Assembly (NCBI GenBank): GCA_030627585.1
Contig: DAOURU010000022.1
Span: 1 to 9,631 of the forward strand
Reading direction: 5' to 3'
Source of the DNA: Bacillota bacterium
GTDB taxonomy: Bacteria; Bacillota; DSM-12270; Thermacetogeniales; Thermacetogeniaceae
DNA length: 9,631 bases
Notes under the pieces: generated by a model
Database searches by the model: none
What the model saw: only the letters and a program-made list of their open reading frames with translations
What the model was told of the DNA's origin: nothing
Shown: positions 1 through 5,677 of the stretch, piece after piece
How positions within the stretch are numbered: the first letter of the stretch is position 1
How the letters are laid out: every line of letters starts with the position of its first letter
Position numbers and translations under genes: made by a program

Positions 1-32
1 AAAAATAAAATCCAAAATTGGGTCACATTTTT

Positions 33-65
33 GCACAAAAAACCTCATCGCACAAGAAACCTGAT
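33..65. repeat. Imperfect 17-bp tandem direct repeat
   Basis: Two 16-bp units, at 33-48 and 50-65, match at 14 of 16 positions (gcacaaaaaacctcat and gcacaagaaacctgat), with a 17-bp period. They lie in an AT-rich stretch beyond the end of the corrinoid gene. Directly repeated units near a helical-turn multiple can be regulator sites, but the window edge prevents seeing whether more units or a promoter follow. Function is unknown. Confidence 0.4.
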
Positions 66-105
66 TGAATGAAGGAACTTGATACGGGGGAGGTTGTCCC
101 TCTTC

Positions 106-126
106 TGAACGTAAGGAGAACGTTCA
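106..126. other. 7-bp inverted repeat after the corrinoid gene
   Basis: TGAACGT (106-112) and ACGTTCA (120-126) are perfect inverted copies around a 7-nt loop. The hairpin lies 10 nt past the stop codon of the minus-strand corrinoid gene, where an intrinsic terminator would be expected. There is no T-run after it on the minus strand, so it is a weak terminator candidate and could equally be an mRNA-stabilising hairpin or a binding site. Confidence 0.35.
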
Positions 127-135
127 AATGAGCAG

Positions 136-786
136 TTAACCCAGTGCCGCCCCGGCTTCCTGTTCGGAGGCGATTTCTTTAAAGATTTCCATCGCCTTTA
201 CCACGTCGTTGGCGTAGTAGTCTGCCCCGGTGTACTCCTTTACCTGCTGATTGACGGGGTAACCGCCGATGACTACTTTGACCTTGTCCCTCATGCCCGC
301 TTCTTCCAGCAGCTTCACAACTTTTTTGATGGAAGCAATACAAAAGGTAAGCAGCACGCAGACTCCCAAAATTGTGGAGCCTGTTTGGTTCAGGGTAGCG
401 ATAAACTTTTCCGGGGGCACGTCCACGCCCAGATCATAGACGCGAAACCCCATCGAACGCAGGATGTAGATCACGATGTTTTTCCCCAGGTCATGGATGT
501 CTCCTTCAATGGTACCCATTACGATAGAAATCCCGGTTTCCTTGACGTTTTTCGGGAAGTAAGGTTCAACAATTTCCATGACACCGCGGAAGATCTCCTC
601 TGACATGATGAGGTCGGAAAGATAGTAAATCCCTTTGCTGTATCTTTGGCCGACAATTTCGACACCCTGTTTGCATTTTTCAACTATTTCCAGGGCGGTA
701 GTCCCCGACTTGATTCTTTCACTCACCAGCGCAAGTGTCTTCTCTTCATCCAGGTCGGCCATCGCAATAACCAGGTCGTCCCCCAT
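136..786 (-). CDS. Corrinoid (B12)-binding protein of a methyltransferase system
   Basis: 216 residues from the ATG at 786, chosen because GGTGGTGGAG lies just upstream; a longer frame from 825 would overlap the preceding gene. Residues ~1-85 form the helical cap domain and ~86-205 the Rossmann-like B12-binding domain. The signature D-x-H-x-x-G is D96, H98, G101 in EGDIHDLGKN, with H98 the expected lower axial cobalt ligand, and a Gly-Gly loop is at 174-175 (VVIGGYPV). The size and architecture match the MtbC/MttC/MtaC-like shuttle proteins that carry a methyl group from a substrate methyltransferase to a second acceptor. The usual Ser of the S-x-L motif appears to be Cys143 (GVCVLLT). It lies 20 nt after the GntR gene on the same strand, so they are probably co-transcribed. 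The substrate is unknown because no methyltransferase gene is in view. Confidence 0.9.
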   Translation of the reverse strand: MGDDLVIAMADLDEEKTLALVSERIKSGTTALEIVEKCKQGVEIVGQRYSKGIYYLSDLIMSEEIFRGVMEIVEPYFPKNVKETGISIVMGTIEGDIHDLGKNIVIYILRSMGFRVYDLGVDVPPEKFIATLNQTGSTILGVCVLLTFCIASIKKVVKLLEEAGMRDKVKVVIGGYPVNQQVKEYTGADYYANDVVKAMEIFKEIASEQEAGAALG

Positions 787-806
787 CTCTCCACCACCTT
801 TGGCTT

Positions 807-1562
807 TCAGTCGTTTGCATACCAACCGTCGTAACTGGTCAGCTTGTACCGGTCACCCCGGTAAATTGACTTTCCCCATCCGATCGGCCTCTTTTCCAGA
901 TCGTATATGGTTTGCTCGATGAGAAAAACCGGAGCGTTCGGACTGATTCCTAATATTAATGCTTCTTCTTCATTCGCTACGGACGCCTGCAAAACCTTCT
1001 GGGAACTTACCGGCAGGCAATCGCTGTGGGCGGCGACGAGATTCGACAAAGAGGGGTCTTTTAATTCGGACTCGAGGATGGGTTTTTGTTTGGTATAAAT
1101 AATGTACTTGGTTTCGTAGGCAAGGCGTTCGCCGTCCGCCGCGATCACGATGCGAAAAAAGAGGAACCTGCTGCTGCCCAGTTCTGCTCCCAGCCTGGCC
1201 TTGAGCTGCTCGTCTGCTTTCACGATTCTGGCTTCGAGGATTGTGGACTGCAGTTTCAACCCCCGCTTTTTAATTTCTTCGTTGAAATTGTTTAATTCAA
1301 AGACGATGTTGTCCAGTTTCGGCCTCGCCACGAACGTTCCCTTGCCCTGCTGGGTGTACACCATACCTGCTGCGACAAGTTCGGAGATGGCCCTGCGCAC
1401 AGTCATCCGGCTGATACCAAAAAGTGAGGCAATTTCCATTTCTGTCGGGAGGGCTTCTCCGGGCTTCAATTCCCCGCGGCGGATCTGTTTTTCGAAGAGT
1501 TTGGCCAGTTGGTAGTAGATCGGAATGACGGAATTTTTGTCAATCAACGCTTCCTCCTGCAT
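807..1562 (-). CDS. GntR/HutC-family transcriptional regulator with UTRA domain
   Basis: 251 residues from the ATG at 1562, which has AGGAG 7 nt upstream (1570-1574). A TTG at 1547 with AGGAGG 5 nt upstream (1553-1558) is a strong rival giving 246 residues. The longest frame, from an ATG at 1619, lacks a ribosome binding site and lies within the operator region. Residues ~13-78 are the winged helix-turn-helix (PIYYQLAKLFEKQI, then LPTEMEIASLFGISRMTVRR, then a QGKGTFVA wing). Residues ~93-240 match a UTRA effector domain, ending in a WGKSIYRGDRYKL-type segment. This family usually represses catabolic operons until a small ligand binds UTRA. The following corrinoid gene suggests control of methyl-group metabolism, possibly of a methylated compound. 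The ligand cannot be read from the sequence. Palindromes at its own promoter suggest autoregulation. Confidence 0.93.
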   Translation of the reverse strand: MQEEALIDKNSVIPIYYQLAKLFEKQIRRGELKPGEALPTEMEIASLFGISRMTVRRAISELVAAGMVYTQQGKGTFVARPKLDNIVFELNNFNEEIKKRGLKLQSTILEARIVKADEQLKARLGAELGSSRFLFFRIVIAADGERLAYETKYIIYTKQKPILESELKDPSLSNLVAAHSDCLPVSSQKVLQASVANEEEALILGISPNAPVFLIEQTIYDLEKRPIGWGKSIYRGDRYKLTSYDGWYAND

Positions 1563-1608
1563 GGCATTTCTCCTCGTACTGTCACCATCTATGAAGTTTC
1601 TTCCCTGT

Positions 1609-1627
1609 TGTATAGACATCTAGATGT
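1609..1627. promoter_or_regulatory. Candidate GntR/HutC operator, overlapping palindromes
   Basis: Two overlapping dyads sit just downstream of the predicted transcription start: the perfect 12-bp palindrome ACATCTAGATGT (1616-1627) and, on the minus strand, TGTCTATACA (1609-1618). The second fits the GT-N-TA-N-AC pattern known for HutC-type regulators. Binding here would block transcription of the regulator's own operon. A third imperfect dyad, TGTCAAC-6 nt-GTTAACA (1661-1680), overlaps the -35 box. Which one is bound is inference. Confidence 0.5.
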
Positions 1628-1637
1628 TGCTGTTTAT

Positions 1638-1666
1638 ATAATACCACCCCTCAGAAACCATGTCAA
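1638..1666 (-). promoter_or_regulatory. Sigma-A-type promoter of the gntR-corrinoid operon
   Basis: On the minus strand a perfect -35 box TTGACA (1661-1666) and a -10 box TATTAT (1638-1643) are separated by exactly 17 nt. Transcription would start near 1631, leaving ~70 nt of leader before the ATG at 1562. The promoter lies 31 nt beyond the stop codon of the GGDEF-EAL gene, so the regulator operon has its own start. Confidence 0.8.
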
Positions 1667-1696
1667 CAAAAAAGTTAACAAAGTCCGTGTCAAGAT

Positions 1697-3757
1697 CTAG
1701 GGAAAAGGGGGAAAAGGGGACAGGCTACTTTTTTCCTTAAAGGGGGACAGGCTACTTAAACTACTTAAATCTTCCTGCAGGGACAGGGCCGGTTTGCCCA
1801 GGAGATAGCCCTGACCGCAGTCCACTCCAAGCTCCTGCAGCACCTTCAAAACATCTTCGCTCTCCACAAGCCCGGCAACGGTCTTTTTGCCCAGGGTGTG
1901 GGCGACGGTGCTGATGGCCTGGACCAGGATGCGGTGGGCAGGCTCTTGATCCAGGTCACGGATAAAAGAACCGGCTATCTTAAGGTAATCAACCGGGAGG
2001 GCGCGCAGGTATGAAAGGGAAGAAAAACCGATCCCAAAGTCATCCAGGGCAAAGCGGCAGCCCAAATCATTAAGCCTGCGGATCCAGCGGTCAGCCCGTA
2101 ACAGGTCTTTTACAGCAGCAGTCCTGGTGATCTCAAAACCAATCCGGAAGGGTTCAATGCCGCTCTTGCAGATCTCTTCTTCTATGAATTCAAGCAGGGC
2201 CGCATCTCCCAGGCTTACCCCTGAAATGTTGAGAAAAAGGGTGAGGCCGGGGTATTTTTGCAGAGTGGTTAAGGATGCCTGCACCACCCAGCGGTCAACC
2301 TGAGGCATTAAACCAAAGCGCTCGGCAACGGGGATGAACACTTGTGGATCGATCAGTTCTCCCCCATCACCCCGCAGGCGCACAAGGGCTTCGTAGTAAA
2401 GTATTTTCCCGTCTCGCAAGCTGACAACCGGCTGGTAAACCAGCATAAACCGGCCTTCTTTAAGAGCATTCTTGATGAGGGCAATTAACTTGTTGACCTC
2501 AGAAAGCTTTGCCGAAACATCCTCATCCGGCTGCACGAAAATAGCCCTGTTTCGCCCTCCCTCTTTCGCAGCGTAGAGGGCGGTATCGGCGCGGGAGAGG
2601 ATTTTCTGGTAATCCAGGGTCCCGTCAATTATGATAATGCCGGTGCTGATGCTCAAATGGACGCATTCTCTGCAGTCGCAAAGGTAGAACTCGCCTTCAT
2701 CCACCGCGCGGCGCAGTTTCTCTGCCACAGCCCAAACGTCTTGATAAGTAACCCCCTCCAGCAGTACTGCAAACTCATCTCCGCCGAAACGCGCGAGAAG
2801 GTCTCCCTTGCGGAGGTTGCTCTTCAAGATATTCGTCACGATAATCAACAACTCGTCGCCTGCGGCGTGCCCGAGGGTGTCATTGACCAGTTTGAAGTTG
2901 TCGAGGTCGATGAGGAGAAGGGCGCTCTCTTTCCCGCGCCCGGCGCCGGCCACCGCGCGTTTAAGGGCTTTCTCCAGGACGTACCTGTTAGGGACGTTGG
3001 TTAAAGGGTCGTGCATGGCCAGGTGTTTCAGCTTCCCCTCTATTCTCTTGCGCTCCTCGATATTTTCCACAATCCCGATTACGTTTTGAGTTTCGTCTTT
3101 CTGGAAGAACCTGCGAACGGCGGTTACCTGCGCCCAGAAAGTTTCGCCGTCCCTGCGCCTCAAACGGATTTCCAGGTTCTTCACGCAGCCCTTTTCGGTA
3201 AATTTACGTATAAAGCGTTTCTTTTCCTTTGGGTTTGCAAAGAAAGAGGACCATACAAACCCGCAAAGCTCCTGCCGGTCGTTAAAACCGAAGATCTTCA
3301 AAAAGGCGGGGTTTACCTCGAGGAATTGCCCGTCCATGGTGCTGATGTAGATCCCCGCGTCCAGGTTGTTCACAAGGTTTTGGTACCTCATTTCCGAGCG
3401 ATGCCTTTCAGCTCTTTCGAGAGCCAGCAGCTTTTCGTAGTTAAGGCAGGACAGAATGGCATTGCTCAATTTCGGGGCGACGCCAGCGAGAATCCCCGCC
3501 AGCTCTTGACTGGAGGCGTTCCTGCAAGCAAAGAACAACTGGATCAACGCCGTCCTCCCAACGGGAACCAGCAACACTTCTTTTTCGTTCCCGGTGCACG
3601 GCAGGCAGAATTCCCTGAAATCACCATCTTGCTCGGACTTGACCAGCGGTCTGCCGGATTCCAGAACCGCTTGCAACCGGTGTTTGAGGGCGCTGCCCGC
3701 CGCATGGTAATCCGCCCCTCGCGCATAGAAACCTGCAGCCGTTACGTATTCCAGCAT
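1697..3757 (-). CDS. PAS-GGDEF-EAL cyclic-di-GMP signalling protein
   Basis: 686 residues from the ATG at 3757, preceded by GGAAGGGAG; a TTG five codons upstream is the alternative. Residues ~1-115 form an unassigned, possibly GAF-like, N-terminal sensor. PAS with its PAC segment spans ~120-237, GGDEF ~243-405 and EAL ~420-660. There is no signal peptide or membrane segment, so it is probably cytoplasmic. The cyclase half looks active: GGDEF is at 325-329 and an RxxD inhibitory site (RKGD, 316-319) lies exactly five residues before it. The EAL half keeps E-A-L (456-458), the Asn of FLNIS, EIT, DDFG and LKI. It differs at three usually conserved positions: the Asp of K-I-D is Ala (KIAGSF), the Glu of V-A-E-G-V-E is Gly (VAGLVE), and EITE is EITR. 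A cyclase with a weak or regulatory EAL is therefore likely (inference). The last ~20 residues are translated from two repeat copies. Confidence 0.93.
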   Translation of the reverse strand: MLEYVTAAGFYARGADYHAAGSALKHRLQAVLESGRPLVKSEQDGDFREFCLPCTGNEKEVLLVPVGRTALIQLFFACRNASSQELAGILAGVAPKLSNAILSCLNYEKLLALERAERHRSEMRYQNLVNNLDAGIYISTMDGQFLEVNPAFLKIFGFNDRQELCGFVWSSFFANPKEKKRFIRKFTEKGCVKNLEIRLRRRDGETFWAQVTAVRRFFQKDETQNVIGIVENIEERKRIEGKLKHLAMHDPLTNVPNRYVLEKALKRAVAGAGRGKESALLLIDLDNFKLVNDTLGHAAGDELLIIVTNILKSNLRKGDLLARFGGDEFAVLLEGVTYQDVWAVAEKLRRAVDEGEFYLCDCRECVHLSISTGIIIIDGTLDYQKILSRADTALYAAKEGGRNRAIFVQPDEDVSAKLSEVNKLIALIKNALKEGRFMLVYQPVVSLRDGKILYYEALVRLRGDGGELIDPQVFIPVAERFGLMPQVDRWVVQASLTTLQKYPGLTLFLNISGVSLGDAALLEFIEEEICKSGIEPFRIGFEITRTAAVKDLLRADRWIRRLNDLGCRFALDDFGIGFSSLSYLRALPVDYLKIAGSFIRDLDQEPAHRILVQAISTVAHTLGKKTVAGLVESEDVLKVLQELGVDCGQGYLLGKPALSLQEDLSSLSSLSPFKEKSSLSPFPPFP
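1712..1760 (+). repeat. Two tandem REP-like copies inside the 3' end of the GGDEF-EAL gene
   Basis: Core GGGGACAGGCTAC occurs at 1716-1728 and again at 1743-1755, a 27-bp period, each flanked by A-rich and T-rich runs as in the other copies of the window. Read on the minus strand in the gene's frame, each core encodes the peptide SSLSPF. The annotated C-terminus (SSLSPF, KEK, SSLSPF, PPFP) is therefore repeat-derived, and the TAG stop lies just past the repeat. Confidence 0.85.
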
Positions 3758-3803
3758 CTCTCCCTTCCACAACCAAACGACGCCCCTGTAAGCGCCTCCT
3801 TTG

Positions 3804-3861
3804 GGAAAAAGGGGACAGGCTACTTTTTTACTTTTTTCCTGGTGAAGTGAAGTGAGTTAAA
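3804..3861 (+). repeat. REP-like copy with spacer (half REPIN) upstream of the GGDEF-EAL gene
   Basis: The core GGGGACAGGCTAC is at 3811-3823, followed by a T-rich stretch and GGTGAAGTGAAGTG plus aGTTAAA (3841-3861). The same spacer, with one base difference, occurs inside the complete element at 7440-7510. Here the second inverted arm is missing, so this is a decayed or half element. It lies ~50 nt upstream of the GGDEF-EAL start codon and may have displaced the native promoter. Confidence 0.8.
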
Positions 3862-4140
3862 TTACCTCTTCTTAATCTTAGTCATGAATTCATTCTGTGC
3901 TTGCTCAAAGTCGGGGTATCTACCAAAAACGTAAACCAGCTTGTTTCCTAGCTCGGGAATCCAAAGTCGAAAGGGTCCTGTCCAATCCTCTTTTGAAACA
4001 ATAGAACAATAATCATCTGGAAGGTCTCCTTCAAAAACCTTCCAACATTCTTTCGAGCTAAAGAAATCGTATGCTTCATCAGGATATCTGCTTGCTATCT
4101 TCCAAAAATCCAGTCTTCCAGGTCTAAGAATGAGCGACCT
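3862..4140 (-). pseudogene. Start-less fragment of an unrecognised protein gene
   Basis: A 92-codon open frame ends in TAA at 3862-3864. It reads as real protein, with a balanced composition and segments such as LILRPGRLDFWKIASRYPDE, EDWTGPFRLWIPELGNK and VYVFGRYPDFEQAQNEF. It has no ATG, GTG or TTG start near its 5' end; an in-frame TAG sits at 4141-4143. The coding sense appears to begin at a junction near 4132-4135, where a different gene (the DUF4258 partner remnant) breaks off. I read it as the 3' end of a gene whose 5' part was lost by recombination. I do not recognise the family. It is AT-rich, like the cassette region next to it. Confidence 0.6.
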
Positions 4141-4198
4141 CTACCTCAGCCACATATCACCCTTCATGCACGTACTTTGTCTTCTTTCGCTGTTTCAT
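4133..4198 (-). pseudogene. Remnant of the small partner gene of DUF4258
   Basis: From an ATG at 4198, two nt past the DUF4258 stop, the frame reads MKQRKKTKYVHEG, an in-frame TGA, then YVAEVEVA before resemblance stops. This matches my memory of small (~70-residue) proteins encoded beside DUF4258 genes, in which Arg would stand where TGA now is (a CGA to TGA transition would explain it). Only ~22 codons survive, and the rest was replaced by the fragment at 3862-4140. The gene is dead by both nonsense mutation and truncation. The partner assignment is from memory of the family and was not checked by search. Confidence 0.55.
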
Positions 4199-4200
4199 TG

Positions 4201-4521
4201 TCACCGCCTCCGCATAAATGGTTCATCCCACCGCCCCGAATCCGGCCGGTATGCGGTGACCAGAACCACTGACTTATCATAGCCTCTTGGGATACCCCAC
4301 ACCACATGAATGGATTCACCCGTTCGGTCCTTCTGCAACAGCAGGGCGCATGGTCCCTTCGGATAGTTCAGGTATTCCTCTACAACCACCTACTCCTAAA
4401 CGCCAGCGAGCACTTCTCTTGCCGTCAGCCCATCTTCTGCCAGCTCATCGTATCCATGTTCAGATATCCAAATATCACCAGCTCGTATCAAATCACGCAT
4501 TCGCTCAACAAACTCGCTCAA
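4201..4521 (-). pseudogene. DUF4258 family protein, two in-frame TAG codons
   Basis: Ignoring two stops, a 106-codon frame runs from a TTG at 4521 (GGAG 8 nt upstream) to TGA at 4201-4203. The first 41 codons read SEFVERMRDLIRAGD, WISEHGYDELAEDGL, TAREVLAGV. Then come TAG (4396-4398), GAG and TAG (4390-4392), followed by VVVEEYLNYPKGPCALLL, HVVWGIP and VTAYRPDSGRWD ending in MRRR. This is the full-length DUF4258 pattern, including the HGYDEL segment and the YRPD..RW end. Members often resemble RelE-fold toxin-like proteins encoded with a small partner. The family region of the stops is normally Glu/Ala-rich, so GAG to TAG fits at least one. A 62-codon frame from the GTG at 4389 is open but lacks the N-terminal half. 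Most likely a pseudogene; recoding is discussed under findings. Confidence 0.7.
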
Positions 4522-4557
4522 ACCACATTCTCCATTTCATTCACTATTACCTTTATG

Positions 4558-4615
4558 GCATAACGTCTAAGCTCAGCCGCCGCTGAAAGCGGTCGGCTGC
4601 AATGATTTGTTAGGC
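4558..4615 (-). other. Integron attC recombination site (58 bp)
   Basis: On the minus strand: R'' GCCTAAC (4609-4615), L'' CAGCCGAC, a short apical CGC-TTTC-AGCG hairpin, L' GCGGCTG, and R' GTTATGC (4558-4564). L'' pairs with L' except for one extra A, the extrahelical base that sets attC orientation, so the site points along the minus strand, the same way as the gene before it. The layout closely resembles the short attC of aadA cassettes. R' departs from GTTRRRY at one base. It lies 38 nt after the stop of the 262-residue gene. Confidence 0.88.
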
Positions 4616-5490
4616 TGTATATCTATATCTCCTATATCTTTGAAATTCTAGTTTTACCCATACAAAATCTTTTTTATCTTTTGTTTGAGCCGATAGGAAA
4701 ACCGGTTATCACTTAACATCTTTTTTAGAGGTTCACCAATCTCTTCACATTGAGAACGCTCAAGCGACTGCAAAATGGCCGAAATCCATTGCCTGGTAGT
4801 ATTATTCGATGGCGTATTATACAATTCATCAAGTAAAAACTGTGTTAGTGATGTTCTGAACTCTGAATACTCTAAATGCCTTAAAATATGTTTCTTAAGG
4901 TGAACTTCCTTTATTGTCTTTGGGGGAGGTAACTTCTGAAAAAAATTAAATAACTCTTCAAAAGCTGCTTCATTTCCGTTTGCAATCAAAGCACCGAGAC
5001 TCGATATGGCAGCATCCCGTTCTTCTGGTTTAGAGCTCTTCAATTGCTTGGAATATTGATCTACTGGTAAGCTCTTGAGATCAATATTCCGGATTTGTTC
5101 CTTAACAAGGAGTTCTTTCAGTGTTTTACTATTGAACTGGCCGCTTTTGATAGCAAATATAAGTTCACGTCCAAACTCACTATTTTCATCAATTTCAATA
5201 GATTCTCCTATCTCAACTTCACTAAAATCACGACACGCTTCGCGGTTCCCAGTAAATTTCTTACTATCGATCAGGTTTTGGCAGCAAGCATAATGAGAAT
5301 TCCCTAGCAATTCATCAATAAATGGTTCAAAGTCTTTATCATTCAAGCAAATGCCGAATTCAGTCGGTTCTTCCATGCTCGCTGGAAAAAAATGATTACA
5401 GTTAAAACAAATTCGTTCTAATTCCTCTTTTTTCGCTACCACTTGTTTTATCCTTTCCTAATCTTCTACAATATGAAATTTAGGGCCTAA
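4564..5490 (-). mobile_element. Complete integron-type gene cassette
   Basis: Integron integrases cut R' between G and TTRRRY. Applying this to the two same-orientation attC sites delimits a 927-bp cassette holding one gene (4654-5442) and its own attC (4558-4615). Only ~42 nt lie between the incoming junction and the GTG start, and 38 nt between stop and attC, the usual compact form. There is no cassette promoter, so expression would depend on upstream transcription. No integrase or attI is in the window. The cassette is visibly AT-richer than the flanking core genes, which suggests transfer. Confidence 0.85.
4654..5442 (-). CDS. Cassette-borne Cys-rich protein with helical C-terminal repeats, function unknown
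   Basis: 262 residues from a GTG at 5442, with AAAGGAT ~7 nt upstream. The N-terminus has a cysteine cluster that could bind metal: C12-x-x-C15, C32, C53-C54 and C70 (ICFNCNHFF, GICLND, YACCQNLID, EACRDF). Residues ~75-135 are acidic and charged. Residues ~130-260 are strongly helical with HEAT-like periodicity (KPEERDAAISSLGALIANG, FEELFNFFQKL, LKKHILRHLEY, RQWISAILQSLERS). There is no signal peptide or membrane segment, so it is likely a soluble cytoplasmic protein. The combination suggests a metal-binding domain fused to a protein-binding solenoid (inference). I do not recognise a named family. It is the sole gene of an intact cassette and shows no sign of decay. Cassette cargo is often defence, toxin or stress related, but nothing here decides that. 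Confidence 0.85.
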   Translation of the reverse strand: MVAKKEELERICFNCNHFFPASMEEPTEFGICLNDKDFEPFIDELLGNSHYACCQNLIDSKKFTGNREACRDFSEVEIGESIEIDENSEFGRELIFAIKSGQFNSKTLKELLVKEQIRNIDLKSLPVDQYSKQLKSSKPEERDAAISSLGALIANGNEAAFEELFNFFQKLPPPKTIKEVHLKKHILRHLEYSEFRTSLTQFLLDELYNTPSNNTTRQWISAILQSLERSQCEEIGEPLKKMLSDNRFSYRLKQKIKKILYG

Positions 5491-5557
5491 CGGAATAGCT
5501 CACCTGCCCCTCTGGAGCGCCAGCGGAATAGCGGTCAGGTGCAGCACCTTGTTAGCC
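5485..5557 (-). other. Integron attC recombination site (73 bp)
   Basis: On the minus strand: R'' GGCTAAC (5551-5557), L'' CACCTGACC, a long apical part containing a CTGG-CGCT-CCAG hairpin, L' GGCAGGTG, and a perfect R' GTTAGGC (5485-5491). L'' and L' pair apart from one extra A in L'', the orientation-setting extrahelical base, as in the other attC. It lies 15 nt past the stop of the cassette gene remnant at 5573-5662 and ~42 nt before the next cassette gene. Confidence 0.88.
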
Positions 5558-5572
5558 AATTATTTATTTATT

Positions 5573-5662
5573 TTACCTAATAACCAAGTAGTCTGACAAG
5601 TACTCAAAAGCTCTTGCAGGTAATGTCCTTATAATGTCTGTAAAAGCAAAACAGCCTGGGCT
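5573..5662 (-). pseudogene. 3' end of an upstream cassette gene, truncated
   Basis: A 29-codon open tail (reading FAFTDIIRTLPARAFEYLSD, then YLVIR) ends in TAA at 5573-5575, 15 nt before an attC, exactly where a cassette gene should end. An in-frame TAG at 5663-5665 closes it upstream, and coding sense probably stops near 5645-5660, where the divergent transposase region begins. I read it as the C-terminus of the preceding cassette's gene, whose 5' part was removed by an insertion. The family is not recognised. Confidence 0.5.
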
Positions 5663-5677
5663 CTAAATCGAGGGGGG

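Noticed and set aside
106..126. Rho-independent terminator of the corrinoid operon
   Set aside because: The stem is only 7 bp and no T-run follows on the minus strand; kept only as an inverted repeat.
787..825. Longer start of the corrinoid gene at 825
   Set aside because: It overlaps the end of the regulator gene, adds a non-conserved basic stretch, and the ATG at 786 has the better ribosome binding site.
1712..1760. Repeated cores as a CRISPR array
   Set aside because: Only two units lie together, with no spacers of constant length, and the other copies are scattered and one is inverted.
3011..3850. 279-residue plus-strand frame opposite the GGDEF-EAL gene, and similar long frames opposite the GntR and FIST genes
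   Set aside because: They are antisense shadows with no recognisable domains, lying over clear conserved coding on the minus strand.
4141..4152. ATG-TGG-CTG-AGG-TAG in frame with the fragment at 3862-4140, looking like an amber-interrupted start
   Set aside because: The same bases read in another frame as YVAEVEVA of the DUF4258 partner, which explains them better. The ATG and TAG are chance products of that frame.
4201..4389. Intact 62-residue protein starting at the GTG at 4389
   Set aside because: It is only the C-terminal half of a DUF4258 domain; the N-terminal half, with HGYDEL, lies in frame upstream behind two TAG codons.
4558..4615. attC oriented along the plus strand, since the plus strand ends in a perfect GTTAGGC
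   Set aside because: The extra unpaired A lies in the arm that is L'' on the minus strand, and the gene order and the other attC agree with the minus orientation.
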